NCBI GenBank assembly: GCA_902595515.1
Contig: CACJQK010000001.1
Span: 1-64,000 of the forward strand
Reading direction: 5' to 3'
Source of the DNA: an uncultured SAR116 cluster alpha proteobacterium
Lineage (GTDB): Bacteria > Pseudomonadota > Alphaproteobacteria > Puniceispirillales > Marisalimonadaceae
Length of the DNA: 64,000 bases
The notes under the pieces are model-generated. The model was given only the letters and a program-made list of their open reading frames with translations, did not search any database and was not told the origin of the DNA. The stretch's first letter is position 1; each line of letters begins with the position of its first letter. The position numbers and the translations under genes were made by a program. Positions 10,392-21,364 of this stretch are shown piece by piece.

Positions 10392-10958
10392 TTGAAAGTT
10401 AATGGAAATACAATTAAACCTGGAAATGTCATAGAACATAAAAAAGGATTATGGGTAGCAACTAAAACAAGTCATGTTAAACCCGGTAAAGGTGGAGCTT
10501 TTGCCCAAATAGAATTAAGAAATTTAAAAGATGGTACGAAACTTAACGAGCGCTTTAGATCATCAGAAAGCGTTGAAAAAGTAATTCTTGAAGAAACCCC
10601 ACATATCTTTTTGTATAAAGAAGATGAAAATTTTATATTCATGAACAATGACACTTTCGAACAGATGAGTGTTGGCATCAATATGATAGGAGACCAATCT
10701 GCTTTTTTACAAGATGGCATGACTGTTATTATTAATATATATAATGATGAGCCTGTTTCGATAATTATGCCAGATAGTTGTGTTGAGGAAATAATTGAAG
10801 CTGACGCTGTTATAAAAGGCCAAACTGTCTCTTCATCATTCAAGCCTGCCATATTAAAAAATGGTGTAAAAGTGATGGTTCCTGGACATATCGAGGTTGG
10901 CACAAAAATAGTAGTAAGACCATCTGATAATACATATATAGAAAAAGCAAAAAATTAG
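10392..10958 (+). CDS. efp: Elongation factor P
   Basis: MKVNGNTIKPGNVIEHKKGLWVATKTSHVKPGKGGAFAQIELRNL; TTG start. Confidence 0.97.
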   Translation: MKVNGNTIKPGNVIEHKKGLWVATKTSHVKPGKGGAFAQIELRNLKDGTKLNERFRSSESVEKVILEETPHIFLYKEDENFIFMNNDTFEQMSVGINMIGDQSAFLQDGMTVIINIYNDEPVSIIMPDSCVEEIIEADAVIKGQTVSSSFKPAILKNGVKVMVPGHIEVGTKIVVRPSDNTYIEKAKN

Positions 10959-10999
10959 TATTATTGTAAGATTAAATTTTTACCTATTTTGGAGTGATA

Positions 11000-11809
11000 A
11001 TGAGTAATAGATCACCACTTTTAAATGTTATTTTTCAGTCCATTAATAAGGTAACTAAAAATATATTAAGAGATTTTGGAGAAATAGAAAATTTACAAGT
11101 ATCTCCTAATTCATTGGAACAATTTGTTTTAAAAACTGAGAAAAAAATTTCTACATCTCTTTTAAAGGATTTGAAAAAATCAAGACCAGAATGGGGTATA
11201 AAGTTATATAATGATCAGGATTATGTTAAAGATAAATATTATTGGATTGTAGATACATTAAATGGTCGATTTAATTTTTTACATGGGTTACCACATTTCG
11301 CAATTTCTGTTTCTGTAGAGCTTAATAATGAAATATTATCTAGTGTTATCTTTGATCCAATAAGAGACGAATTATATTTTGCTGAAAAAGGGAAAGGCTC
11401 TTTTCAAAATGATAGAAGAATAAGAGTTTCAAATAGAAAAGTATTAAAATCATGTGTGTTTTCAATATGCGACGAATATACTTTTGATAAAGAATTCTCA
11501 ATTTTAAATTCTTATGAAAAAATCAATATTTTGTCATATCAGTCTTCTTCAGTTATACGTTCATTTGGTTCTTCAGCTCTAAGTTTCGCATGGTTAGCTT
11601 CTGGAAAAATTGATTGCTTATTTGTAAATAATCTAAAAAAAAATCAAATAGCATGTGGCGAATTAATTATTAAAGAAGCAGGAGGCTATTTAACTAACTT
11701 AAAATACATTAATGCTTATGGCACTCAGGGTGGTTTATTAATAGGTGCTAATCCCATACTACACAAAGAAATTTTGAAGAAATTAAATAACAAAGATTTA
11801 AATTATTAA
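11000..11809 (+). CDS. Inositol monophosphatase family protein (SuhB-like)
   Basis: WIVDTLNGRFNFLHGLPHFAISVSVE resembles DPLDGTTNFLHG...; ATG at 11000 preferred over the track start. Confidence 0.88.
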   Translation: MSNRSPLLNVIFQSINKVTKNILRDFGEIENLQVSPNSLEQFVLKTEKKISTSLLKDLKKSRPEWGIKLYNDQDYVKDKYYWIVDTLNGRFNFLHGLPHFAISVSVELNNEILSSVIFDPIRDELYFAEKGKGSFQNDRRIRVSNRKVLKSCVFSICDEYTFDKEFSILNSYEKINILSYQSSSVIRSFGSSALSFAWLASGKIDCLFVNNLKKNQIACGELIIKEAGGYLTNLKYINAYGTQGGLLIGANPILHKEILKKLNNKDLNY

Positions 11810-11896
11810 TATTTTGATATATGTCATTAAAAAGTCATGTTTTAATGTTCAATATAAGCTGTATTTTATAGATAAATCTTTGATGAGGGTATAGAA

Positions 11897-12949
11897 ATGA
11901 CAGATCCAAATAAATATGCTTTTAGAATGTTATTCTTGCTAGTGATAGTTGCCTTACTAATAACCATATTATTTGAACCTCTTAAAAATGCTTTTGAAGG
12001 AAACGTTGTACTAAATAGTGTAATAGTTAGTACATTTATTTTAGGAACAATTTTCTCTTTTCGTCAAACAGTCCGCCTAAGTAAGGAAGCTAAATGGCTT
12101 AAATTTATAAAAAGAAAAGATAGTTTAATGCCAGCTAATGTGGCATCAAAAATCAAACCAATTCTGCTTGCACCTGTAGCTGCTGTCCTTTCAGATGACA
12201 GAAATGAGAATCCATCTTTGTCTGCAAATTCTCTTGGTACTATTTTAGATGGTGTTTCATCAAGATTGGATGAAAGTAGAGAAATACTAAGGTATATGAT
12301 TGGACTTCTAGTATTTTTAGGATTATTAGGAACTTTTTGGGGTTTGTTACAAACAATTTCTTCAGTGTCTGGAGTAATAAATACAATTGATTTTAATATT
12401 GGCAATATTTCTAATAAAGGAAATGCATTATTTATGGAAATTCAAAAAGGATTAAGTGCTCCACTTGACGGAATGTCTACTGCTTTTTCTTCTTCTTTAT
12501 TTGGCTTAGCTGGATCATTAATATTAGGTTTTCTTGACCTCCAAGTAGGACAGGCTAGTAACAGATTTTTCAATGAACTAGAAGATTGGTTATCACAAAT
12601 GGCTATTTTTACTACAAATGAATTAGGAAATTCTGGTTTGAGTGAGGCCGCTGTTGAAAGTCTTGCACTAGTTGCGAAAAGAGCAAATCAAAATGAAAAT
12701 GATAGAGTAAGAGTTTCAGAAAATATTAATGAACTTAATATTGTTTTAGATAGACTAGTAGAAAAACTTGACGAAGACAGGTCCATCAAAGATTATTTAG
12801 TAAAAATTTCCTCTATATTAAAAAATTTAGGAAATGAAAATACTGGTAAAATTTCTGAAATCCAATCTAGTTTAACCATTGAACTAAGGGCTATTTCTAA
12901 GCAATTATCAAATTTGGAAAAATCAATTGCCAAGCTTAATAACAAATAA
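11897..12949 (+). CDS. MotA/TolQ/ExbB-like proton channel protein
   Basis: LGLLGTFWGLLQTISSV, SSSLFGLAGSLILGFLDLQ. Confidence 0.88.
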   Translation: MTDPNKYAFRMLFLLVIVALLITILFEPLKNAFEGNVVLNSVIVSTFILGTIFSFRQTVRLSKEAKWLKFIKRKDSLMPANVASKIKPILLAPVAAVLSDDRNENPSLSANSLGTILDGVSSRLDESREILRYMIGLLVFLGLLGTFWGLLQTISSVSGVINTIDFNIGNISNKGNALFMEIQKGLSAPLDGMSTAFSSSLFGLAGSLILGFLDLQVGQASNRFFNELEDWLSQMAIFTTNELGNSGLSEAAVESLALVAKRANQNENDRVRVSENINELNIVLDRLVEKLDEDRSIKDYLVKISSILKNLGNENTGKISEIQSSLTIELRAISKQLSNLEKSIAKLNNK

Positions 12950-12977
12950 AAGATGAGATGTCTTATCGAGATTCTTA

Positions 12978-14123
12978 ATGATACAAAATAGAATTAGAAA
13001 AAAACAATTAGATTACACTTGGCCAGGTTTTGTTGATGCTTTGTCAAGTCTTCTAATGGTAATAATATTTGTACTAATGATTTTTGTTATTTCTCAATTT
13101 TTTATTTCCCAAAAAATGAGTGGTCAAGACGAAGCTCTTTCAAAGTTAAGAAATAATTTAACTGAGCTTAGCGAGCTACTCTCATTGGAAAGAGGTACAA
13201 CAACAGAACTTACTGCACAACTCTCTGTTTTAGAAGAACGAATTGAGGTAATTAAAGAAGATCTATTCAAGGAAAAAGAAATAACAAGACAATATCAAGA
13301 AGAACTTACAGGAACAAAAAATATTATTACTTTAAATGAGAGTGAAATTAATAAACTAAAAAAAGCTCTTGATGAAAAAATTATGGAAAATAAAAAGTTT
13401 TCGACTGATATCTCAGCCTTAAATAAACAAGTTAGTATGAAAAATTTTGAAATTCAAAATAAGGAAAATATTTTAAAAGCTAATAAAGAAGAGGTAAACC
13501 AACTAATAGCTACAACGTTAAATTTAAAAAATAAACTGACTCAACTTCAAACTCTGTTATCAGCCTATAAAGCAAAAGATAAAAAGGAAAATGTTAAAAC
13601 TGTAAACCTAGGAAAAGATGTAAACTCAGCTCTGGCCAGAAGAGTAGAAGAACTAGAAAAATTTAAATCTGATTTTTTTGGAAGAGTAAAAGAGCTCATA
13701 AAAGGTAGAAAAGAAATTAGAGTAGTTGGTGATAGATTTGTATTTCAATCAGAAGTTCTTTTTTCTTTGGGCTCTGATGAACTTGGTGTAGATGGACAAC
13801 TAGAAATGCAGAAGCTAGCTACTACTTTAATGGAAATTGAAAAATCATTGCCTACGGATATAGATTGGATTTTACAAATTGAAGGTCACACTGATAGTTT
13901 ACCAGTAAAAAAAGGACAGCCTTATAAGGATAATTGGGAGTTATCCACTAAAAGAGCATTGTCAGTATTAAGATTTTTGATAAAGCAAGGTATTGCTCCA
14001 AGCAGGTTATCTGCGTCAGGATATGGGAGTTTTCAACCAATTGATAAAAAAAAGACAAAATCTGCAAGAATGAAAAATAGAAGAATAGAAATGAAAATTA
14101 CACAAAACATTAAACTTAAATAA
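12978..14123 (+). CDS. OmpA/MotB-domain peptidoglycan-binding protein with long coiled coil
   Basis: N-terminal TM, coiled-coil, C-terminal IEGHTDSLPV...WELSTKRALSVLRFL. Confidence 0.9.
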   Translation: MIQNRIRKKQLDYTWPGFVDALSSLLMVIIFVLMIFVISQFFISQKMSGQDEALSKLRNNLTELSELLSLERGTTTELTAQLSVLEERIEVIKEDLFKEKEITRQYQEELTGTKNIITLNESEINKLKKALDEKIMENKKFSTDISALNKQVSMKNFEIQNKENILKANKEEVNQLIATTLNLKNKLTQLQTLLSAYKAKDKKENVKTVNLGKDVNSALARRVEELEKFKSDFFGRVKELIKGRKEIRVVGDRFVFQSEVLFSLGSDELGVDGQLEMQKLATTLMEIEKSLPTDIDWILQIEGHTDSLPVKKGQPYKDNWELSTKRALSVLRFLIKQGIAPSRLSASGYGSFQPIDKKKTKSARMKNRRIEMKITQNIKLK

Positions 14124-14132
14124 AGAAGAGAT

Positions 14133-14429
14133 ATGATCCAAAACTTAATTGACAAATTTAATGCTAAATCTAAAGTACATTTATTAGTAATTTTTTTAGT
14201 TTTTGGTTTAAGTGGTTCTTTTTCGCTATGGGTTTCTTCACCGATCATGTCAGCTTTAGAATTAAAAAATATTTTAAATAATGATTTTCTATATATTTTT
14301 TTAAGATTTTTAATATTAATTCCCATCTACCAGTTTATTTTAATAATATTTGCTACTTTATTTGGTGAATTTGAATATTTTTGGAGATTTGAAAAAAAGT
14401 TTTTAAAACGTATTAAAATCATTAAATGA
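14133..14429 (+). CDS. Small two-TM protein (possibly DUF6787-like)
   Basis: 98 aa, two hydrophobic segments, FGEFEYFWRFEKKFLKRI; third gene after the ExbB/OmpA pair. Confidence 0.55.
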   Translation: MIQNLIDKFNAKSKVHLLVIFLVFGLSGSFSLWVSSPIMSALELKNILNNDFLYIFLRFLILIPIYQFILIIFATLFGEFEYFWRFEKKFLKRIKIIK

Positions 14430-14475
14430 CTTGAAATAAAATAATTTTAAATGTAGTTATATCAATAAATTAATA

Positions 14476-14718
14476 ATGACTGAGATTACCATGAAAAAAG
14501 ATATCCACCCAGATTATCACGAAATTACAGTAATAATGACAGACGGTAGTAAATATAAAACACGATCAACCATGGGAAAAGTTGGAGACACTCTTAAATT
14601 AGATATTGACCCCAAATCACATCCGGCTTGGACTGGTCAGCACAGAATCTTAGACACTGGTGGTCAAGTTGCCCGATTTAATAAAAGGTTTTCAGGCTTA
14701 GGTGTTAAAACCGATTAA
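14476..14718 (+). CDS. rpmE: 50S ribosomal protein L31
   Basis: [27 protein letters not shown]...HPAWTG; ATG at 14491 may be the true start. Confidence 0.96.
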   Translation: MTEITMKKDIHPDYHEITVIMTDGSKYKTRSTMGKVGDTLKLDIDPKSHPAWTGQHRILDTGGQVARFNKRFSGLGVKTD

Positions 14719-16808
14719 TTTTCAATAAACTTAAAGCTCGAGAATTCTGAAATGGAGTTATGTAAGTTTTTTAATAAGTTTAATCTGTTTGTCTTAATAT
14801 TGTAATTATGGTGATTAACTATTACTTTGTCGAAGAATAACGAGATTGACTCATTCATTTTTATTAAACTAGTGATCAAAACTTTTTGAGATTCTTTACA
14901 TATGCCTTTTTTCTTTATTTCTTTTGAAAAAGAGTCGATAAAATTATAAATGTTTTCTTCTTCAATAGTTTCAAAAAATTTGATATTTACTTCAAATTGA
15001 GCATTGTTTGAAAATTTTTCACTTTTAAGTATATTATTAATACGTTTGAAATTAGCTAAAAAGATTTTAAAATCATTATTTTTAGTAAATTTCATTATAA
15101 TATCTATTCTACTTGAAATTGCTTTTATTGGTAAATCTTTTACAATTGTTGTATTTAAAACTGATTCAATTACATCAATTCTATTATTTTGATTAGAGAG
15201 TATAAATTTTAATTTATCAATCATGAATTCAATTAGGCTAAGTTTTATTGTTTGTGAAGAACAAACATATTCTTTTAAAGATGGCGCAATAATTTCATTT
15301 AATGACATATTAAGTTTCCAATTAATTAATATTTGAGCAATTGAAAATCCATTTCTTCTAAGAGCAAACGGATCTTTAGATCCAGTAGGTTTCTTACCTA
15401 TAGTAAAAAAACCTACCAAAGTATCAATCTTATCAACCATTGACAATAAAGATCCAATATTTGTTTCTGGCAAATTATCAGAAATACCCTTAGGTTTGTA
15501 ATGTTCAAAAATAGCTCTTGAAATTTCATCGGATTTGTTTTTTATTTTAGCATAATATCCCCCCATAATACCTTGGAGTTCAGGAAATTCCGTAACCATT
15601 TCAGAGACTAAATCTGCCTTTGATAAAAGAGTAGCTTGTTTAGCCAACTCTGATTTAACTCCAAAAGCTTGTGCAAAATTGGAAGAAATGTTAGCCATTC
15701 TTATGGTCTTATCATGCAAAGATCCTAAACCCTCATAAAACAAAACTTTTTTGAGTTTTTCATTCCAATTTTCAAATGTATTAGTAATGTCATTTTCAAA
15801 AAAATAACTAGCATCAGATAAGCGAGCATTTAAAACTCTCTGATTCCCTTCAATGACACTAAAATCCCTATCTTTTTCTTTAAGACTATTAGCAACAAAT
15901 AAAAATTTGGATACTAAATTATTTTTTTTGTCTAATATTGAAAAATACTTTTGATGCACACGCATTGCTGTCGATAATACTTCTCTCGGAAGTTTCATAA
16001 ATTTTTTACTAATGGATCCAATGAGAACATTAGGATATTCTACAAGACCAACAACTTCTTCTATCAAAGATTTATCATCAACTAATTTTAACTTTTCCTC
16101 CTCAAGTAAATATGAGGTGTCATTAATAATTTTCTGTAATCTTTTATTTCTGTCTATAATCACAAGATTATCTTCTAATAATTGCTCATAATTTTTTATC
16201 TTGTTAATAGTGATTTTTTTATCAATATGTCTGTGTGAATACGTAAAATTAGTAAAGTTTAAAAAAACATCTTTTCCTATTTTTATTTTACCCTTAACAA
16301 TATCATCATTAAGAAGCAAAACAATATTTCTAAGTGGTCGTGCCCACCTTAGATCTGTAAATCCCCATCTTTGACTCTTAGGCCAAACAAAGCCGTTAAC
16401 TATTTCATGAATTATATCTGGTAAAATTTCGCAAGTTTTTTTACCTTTGATCATTTGAGAATGGAAATAAAATTTTCCATTTTTTGTATCTTTTATAACA
16501 GTTTCATTAAGGTTTAATTGATTAGATTTTAGAAACCCATCAATTGCTTTTTGGTGTGCATCAAATCTTGGTCCTCTTTTTTCTATTTTTTGATCTTTTT
16601 GCTCTAACTCAATATTTTTAATAATAATTGATAAATGTCTTGGACCACTGTATGTTTTGAAACTTTCAAAATCTATCTCTCTTTGTGTGAGAGACTTAAT
16701 AAACAAATTTTTAAGTTGTTTTTCTGAGTTTAATTGCATCCTTGCAGGTATTTCCTCAGAAAAAAACTCTAAAAGTAAATTTCCTCTACTAATGTCCATT
16801 CTATTCAT
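14715..16808 (-). CDS. glyS: Glycyl-tRNA synthetase beta subunit
   Basis: [28 protein letters not shown]. Confidence 0.97.
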   Translation of the reverse strand: MNRMDISRGNLLLEFFSEEIPARMQLNSEKQLKNLFIKSLTQREIDFESFKTYSGPRHLSIIIKNIELEQKDQKIEKRGPRFDAHQKAIDGFLKSNQLNLNETVIKDTKNGKFYFHSQMIKGKKTCEILPDIIHEIVNGFVWPKSQRWGFTDLRWARPLRNIVLLLNDDIVKGKIKIGKDVFLNFTNFTYSHRHIDKKITINKIKNYEQLLEDNLVIIDRNKRLQKIINDTSYLLEEEKLKLVDDKSLIEEVVGLVEYPNVLIGSISKKFMKLPREVLSTAMRVHQKYFSILDKKNNLVSKFLFVANSLKEKDRDFSVIEGNQRVLNARLSDASYFFENDITNTFENWNEKLKKVLFYEGLGSLHDKTIRMANISSNFAQAFGVKSELAKQATLLSKADLVSEMVTEFPELQGIMGGYYAKIKNKSDEISRAIFEHYKPKGISDNLPETNIGSLLSMVDKIDTLVGFFTIGKKPTGSKDPFALRRNGFSIAQILINWKLNMSLNEIIAPSLKEYVCSSQTIKLSLIEFMIDKLKFILSNQNNRIDVIESVLNTTIVKDLPIKAISSRIDIIMKFTKNNDFKIFLANFKRINNILKSEKFSNNAQFEVNIKFFETIEEENIYNFIDSFSKEIKKKGICKESQKVLITSLIKMNESISLFFDKVIVNHHNYNIKTNRLNLLKNLHNSISEFSSFKFIEN

Positions 16809-17688
16809 TTAATTTACCCATCCAAGCAAGACAAGACGATCTAGCCATATTTCTAACTCTTAAAATATAAGATTGTCTCTCAGAGACGGAAATAACACCT
16901 CTTGCATCTAACAGGTTGAAAATATGACTTGCTTTAATACATTGGTGATAAGCGGGTAGCGCTAAAGCATATTTCTTATTATTTAATAAATTTTTGCACT
17001 CTGTTTCAGAATCATTAAACTGCTTAAATAAAAAGGATGTCTCAGATTTTTCAAAATTATATATAGAAAATTCTTTTTCTTGCTGCAAAAAAATATCGCC
17101 ATAAGTTTTACCACCCTTATTTTTTTCAATACCGTCCCAATCTAAATCATAAACATTTTCAAGTTTTTGAATAAACATAGCTAATCTTTCAAGGCCATAG
17201 GTGATTTCACTTGCAACAGGTTTAACATCAATACCACCGACTTGTTGAAAATATGTAAATTGACTTATTTCCATGCCATCGCACCAAATTTCCCAACCTA
17301 AACCTGAAGCACCAAGTGTAGGACTCTCCCAATCATCTTCTACAAACCTGATGTCATGATCTTTAGGGTTGAGGCCAATAAATTTTAAACTCTCTAGGTA
17401 TAAATTTTGTATCTCTTCAGGGGATGGTTGAATAATCACCTGAAATTGATAATAATGTTGGAGTCTGTTGGGATTTTCACCATATCTCCCATCTGTTGGT
17501 CTTCGACACGGTTGAACATAAGCAGCTTTCCAAATTGGGTCTGGACCTAAAACCCTCAGTATTGTTGCAGGGTGAAATGTACCAGCACCAACTTCAAGAT
17601 CATACGGTTGTAGCAAAACACACCCTTGGTCAATCCAAAAAGATTGAAGTTTCGTAATGATGCTCTGAAAACAATTTATTTTACTCAT
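16801..17688 (-). CDS. glyQ: Glycyl-tRNA synthetase alpha subunit
   Basis: [33 protein letters not shown]. Confidence 0.98.
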   Translation of the reverse strand: MSKINCFQSIITKLQSFWIDQGCVLLQPYDLEVGAGTFHPATILRVLGPDPIWKAAYVQPCRRPTDGRYGENPNRLQHYYQFQVIIQPSPEEIQNLYLESLKFIGLNPKDHDIRFVEDDWESPTLGASGLGWEIWCDGMEISQFTYFQQVGGIDVKPVASEITYGLERLAMFIQKLENVYDLDWDGIEKNKGGKTYGDIFLQQEKEFSIYNFEKSETSFLFKQFNDSETECKNLLNNKKYALALPAYHQCIKASHIFNLLDARGVISVSERQSYILRVRNMARSSCLAWMGKLNE

Positions 17689-17757
17689 TTGATTTAACTA
17701 GTTGTTGCACATTGAAATAATTTTTTTAAATCTGATCTTTTGGAAATAATTTTTTAT

Positions 17758-17976
17758 CTATTTCGAATTAGAACATTCTTTATTATTGCACTTTTTTCCG
17801 GTACTCCACAAACCACAAACATCACATTTAAAAGCATCTATTCCTTTTTTGTTAATATTCTCATTTTTTTGTTTGTTATTAGCTAGGTTAATTTTTCTTT
17901 TCTCAACAATTTTGAAAATGTACCAGACAGCTGCTAAAATTATTATAAGCCAAAAAACTTTACCTATGGAAAGCAT
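17758..17976 (-). CDS. Small TM protein with C-terminal CxxC...CxxxxC putative metal-binding knuckle
   Basis: 72 aa; FKCDVCGLWSTGKKCNNKEC. Confidence 0.55.
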   Translation of the reverse strand: MLSIGKVFWLIIILAAVWYIFKIVEKRKINLANNKQKNENINKKGIDAFKCDVCGLWSTGKKCNNKECSNSK

Positions 17977-17980
17977 AATA

Positions 17981-18790
17981 TTATAGCCCGAATCTTTTGT
18001 AGTTTATTCGTTCTTCGATTTTATAAATTAAAATATCTAAAGCTCCTGAAAACAAATTACCAAAACCGAAGAGCTTTTTTTTAGGAGCAAACTCTTTAAT
18101 TTTTACATCTTCTCCGAATCTTTCCTTTAATGTTAATTTCATTTCACCAAAAGCATCAATTAAGCCTAGATCTAAGCTTTTTTCACCTGACCAGAAAGCT
18201 CCAGTAAATAAATCTTTATCTTTGTTTTTTATTTTGCTCCCACGCCTAGATTTAACAAAAGATATGAATTGATTATGTAATTCTTTTTGAATATCTTTTA
18301 ACCTTTTAACATCATCTTCATTTTCTGGTAAAAATGGATCCAAAATCGCTTTGTTTTCACCAGATGTATAAAGACGACGATCTATGCCAATTTTGTCAAT
18401 TGCCTTGTCAAAACCAAACCCAGACGAGACGACACCAATGGAACCAATAATTGAAGCTTTACTAGCAAAAATCTCGTCAGCTGCACATGCAAGCCAATAA
18501 CCTCCAGAAGCAGCCACATCCTCAACAAAAGCTAATACTGGCACATTTTTTTTATCTGACAATTCTCTTACTCGCTTAGAAATCATCTCAGATTGAACAG
18601 GAGAGCCACCTGGTGAATTAATCTGTAAAACGACAGCTTTTAGGTTTTTAACTAAAAAAGCTTGTTCAATAACCTTATCAAGTTCATTTAAATTTAAGCC
18701 TTTTCTTCTTCCCATATTTGGAGCTATAATTCCATTTAATGGGATACAAGATACGTTTTGTGACTTTCTAAAAAAAGAAAGAAAACTCAT
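17981..18790 (-). CDS. S49 family peptidase (SppA-like)
   Basis: VLQINSPGGSPVQSEMI, VAASGGYWLACAADEI, IIGSIGVV. Confidence 0.93.
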   Translation of the reverse strand: MSFLSFFRKSQNVSCIPLNGIIAPNMGRRKGLNLNELDKVIEQAFLVKNLKAVVLQINSPGGSPVQSEMISKRVRELSDKKNVPVLAFVEDVAASGGYWLACAADEIFASKASIIGSIGVVSSGFGFDKAIDKIGIDRRLYTSGENKAILDPFLPENEDDVKRLKDIQKELHNQFISFVKSRRGSKIKNKDKDLFTGAFWSGEKSLDLGLIDAFGEMKLTLKERFGEDVKIKEFAPKKKLFGFGNLFSGALDILIYKIEERINYKRFGL

Positions 18791-18879
18791 TTAATCTCCT
18801 CTACTTTAGATTAACATTCATGTAAAATTAATAACTTTTTCTTTAATACAACATTTATTTAATTTCTTAAATAAATTGT

Positions 18880-19629
18880 TTATAAAAAATTAAATATGCC
18901 ATTTTCACCGTATGTTCTTGCTTTTTGGGTTATCTTACCTTGAGTGTTGAACAATTTCAGTCCGGACATTAATTCGGTAGGACTACTACCACCTTTTTTA
19001 GCCATAAGTATCAATCTTTTCGAAGACTTTTTTTGATTAGGCCAAATAGGAAAAATTCTGAAAGATCCAGCTTTTTTTCTTAAACTTATTAGTGTTTTTT
19101 CAAGAAGTCCAGTTGGAATTATTAAAAAAATTACACCTTTGTCTTTAAGTATTTTAAGAGATCCTTCTATCCAACTTTCATAATTTATTATTCTTTTAGC
19201 ATAATTATCTAACTCATTTTGTGATTGTTTTTGTTTATCAACATAAAATGGTGGGTTAGTTACTACAAAGTCAAAAAAATTATTTAACTGACTGTCGATG
19301 TTTAATATATCACCCTCAATTAAATTAATTTTTTTTTGAAAGTTATTTTTTTTAAAATTTTCACTCGCGAGTTCTAGGTAGCTCTTGTTATTTTCAATTG
19401 CAGTAATACTAATATCATTATTTTGATAAGCGATTATTAAACTGATTGTACCAACCCCAGAGCCAACATCTGCCAATAAAAATTTTTTTTTCTTAATTTT
19501 TTTTAAGTAACCATTTACAAATGCTGCTAGAAAAACTGCTTCAAATCCATATCTAAAACCTTTTTTTAATTGTATAATTGAAATTTTACCTCTTAAAATT
19601 TTGTCAACAGTTATATTTTTGGAAAACAT
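18880..19629 (-). CDS. tRNA1(Val)-type (adenine-N6) methyltransferase
   Basis: ADVGSGVGTISLI SAM motif and FDFVVTNPPFY catalytic NPPF. Confidence 0.8.
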   Translation of the reverse strand: MFSKNITVDKILRGKISIIQLKKGFRYGFEAVFLAAFVNGYLKKIKKKKFLLADVGSGVGTISLIIAYQNNDISITAIENNKSYLELASENFKKNNFQKKINLIEGDILNIDSQLNNFFDFVVTNPPFYVDKQKQSQNELDNYAKRIINYESWIEGSLKILKDKGVIFLIIPTGLLEKTLISLRKKAGSFRIFPIWPNQKKSSKRLILMAKKGGSSPTELMSGLKLFNTQGKITQKARTYGENGIFNFL

Positions 19630-19707
19630 AAATTCTCCTGAATAAAATTATATAAATGTTTTATATATATAATAATCAAGTTATAATTTAAATTTAATCT
19701 TTGGAAA

Positions 19708-20718
19708 ATGCTTATGAATGTAGTTAAAACAGAAAATGTGAAAAATAGCGTTTTCAAATTAAAACAATTATTAGGAAGAAGCCTAGAAGCTGTAGATCAA
19801 GAAATTATAAATAGATTAAATAAATCAATACCTCTTATTAATGATATTGGTAAACATCTCATTAATGCTTCTGGTAAAAGATTACGTCCTCTTTTAACAT
19901 TAGCAATGGCTGCACAATTTAATGATTACTCAAAAAATCCAATTATATTAGCAGCGGCGGTAGAATTTATTCATACAGCAACTTTATTGCATGATGATGT
20001 AGTAGATGAGTCAAATTTAAGGAGAGGAGAAAAAACTGCTAACATAATTTGGGGCAATGAATATAGTGTTTTAGCTGGAGATTTTCTGTTTGCACAATCT
20101 TTTGAATTAATGGTGGAAACTAAGTCTATAGAAGCTCTATCAATTTTAGCAAGTGCTGCATGCAAAATAACTCAAGGAGAATTTCAACAAATGCAAATTG
20201 CAAACAAACCAGAAACTAGTCAAGAAGTTTACTTTGAAGTTATTGGCAAAAAAACAGCTGAGTTATTTGGTGCCTCATGTAAAAGTGGTGTTATCGTAGC
20301 TGGAGGAAATATTGAACAACAAAATGCAGCTTATGATTATGGATTCAATTTGGGATTAGCTTTTCAAATAGTAGATGATCTGATGGATTTTAATAATTTG
20401 CCCAATAAAATGGGTAAAAACCTAGGAGATGATTTTAAATTAGGAAAGACTACATTACCTGTTATTTTAGCTTGGCAAAAAAGTAATGCTAAAGAAAAAA
20501 AATTTTGGATTAAAACTCTGAAAGAATTAAATCAAGAATCTGATGATTTTATTAATGCAATTGAAATTTTTAATAAATATAATATTTTCGAAATTTGCAA
20601 AAAGAAAACTCAAGAATTTATTTCTATGTCCATCAAATGTCTTGAAAAACTGCCCGATACGGAAATCAAGAATTATTTGATAGGCTTAGCTAATGAAAGT
20701 GTTGAGAGATCAAAATAA
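19708..20718 (+). CDS. Polyprenyl (octaprenyl-type) diphosphate synthase
   Basis: LLHDDVVDES and LAFQIVDDLMDF Asp-rich motifs. Confidence 0.92.
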   Translation: MLMNVVKTENVKNSVFKLKQLLGRSLEAVDQEIINRLNKSIPLINDIGKHLINASGKRLRPLLTLAMAAQFNDYSKNPIILAAAVEFIHTATLLHDDVVDESNLRRGEKTANIIWGNEYSVLAGDFLFAQSFELMVETKSIEALSILASAACKITQGEFQQMQIANKPETSQEVYFEVIGKKTAELFGASCKSGVIVAGGNIEQQNAAYDYGFNLGLAFQIVDDLMDFNNLPNKMGKNLGDDFKLGKTTLPVILAWQKSNAKEKKFWIKTLKELNQESDDFINAIEIFNKYNIFEICKKKTQEFISMSIKCLEKLPDTEIKNYLIGLANESVERSK

Positions 20719-20722
20719 TAGG

Positions 20723-21364
20723 ATGGTCAATACAGAAGAAATAAATAATAAAACTAATATTGATAACGACGATGTAAGAGAGAAAATTAAAAATTTAATA
20801 AAAAAAAAGAACTATAATCTTCGTGATTTATCAAGAAATATAAAAAAGAATGATGCTTATTTGCAACAATATCTCTACAGAGGAACTCCCAAAGTTCTTC
20901 CTGAAGAATATAGATATTTATTAGCTAAATTACTTGATGTGAACGTAAATGAATTGGTGCCAAATTGGTTAAAAAAAATTTCTTTACAAGAAGAATTTTT
21001 TATACTCAGAAATATAGAAAATAAAATTGATTATATAAACCAAATATCATTTTCAAAAGAATTATTCCTTGGCTTAGATTTTTTTGATGAAAAAAATTTA
21101 TATTATTTTCAAACTTACATGTCAGATTGTAAGATAACTACCATTGTAGATGTAAGTATAAAAAAATTTATAAGACCTGATATTTATCTATTAAATGATA
21201 AAAAAAATTACTTTCTTGCTATCATTGAATTAAGCAAACTTAGTCAGAATAAATTAAGTGTAAAACCATATTTCAATAATTTTTCTCCTTTTCAAATTAA
21301 TGCAAATTTTTTGAATATAAGTGGTTTAATTTTGTGGCAATGTTCTAACATATTTTCAAAATGA
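20723..21364 (+). CDS. HTH (XRE-like) protein with divergent S24-like C-terminal region
   Basis: RDLSRNIKKNDAYLQQYLYRGTPKVLPEEYRYLLAKLLDVNVNEL HTH; ATG at 20723 preferred over the track start inside ispB. Confidence 0.65.
   Translation: MVNTEEINNKTNIDNDDVREKIKNLIKKKNYNLRDLSRNIKKNDAYLQQYLYRGTPKVLPEEYRYLLAKLLDVNVNELVPNWLKKISLQEEFFILRNIENKIDYINQISFSKELFLGLDFFDEKNLYYFQTYMSDCKITTIVDVSIKKFIRPDIYLLNDKKNYFLAIIELSKLSQNKLSVKPYFNNFSPFQINANFLNISGLILWQCSNIFSK

Noticed and set aside
10472-10903. 143-aa minus-strand ORF opposite efp
   Set aside because: Fully antisense to a clear efp gene, no family resemblance.
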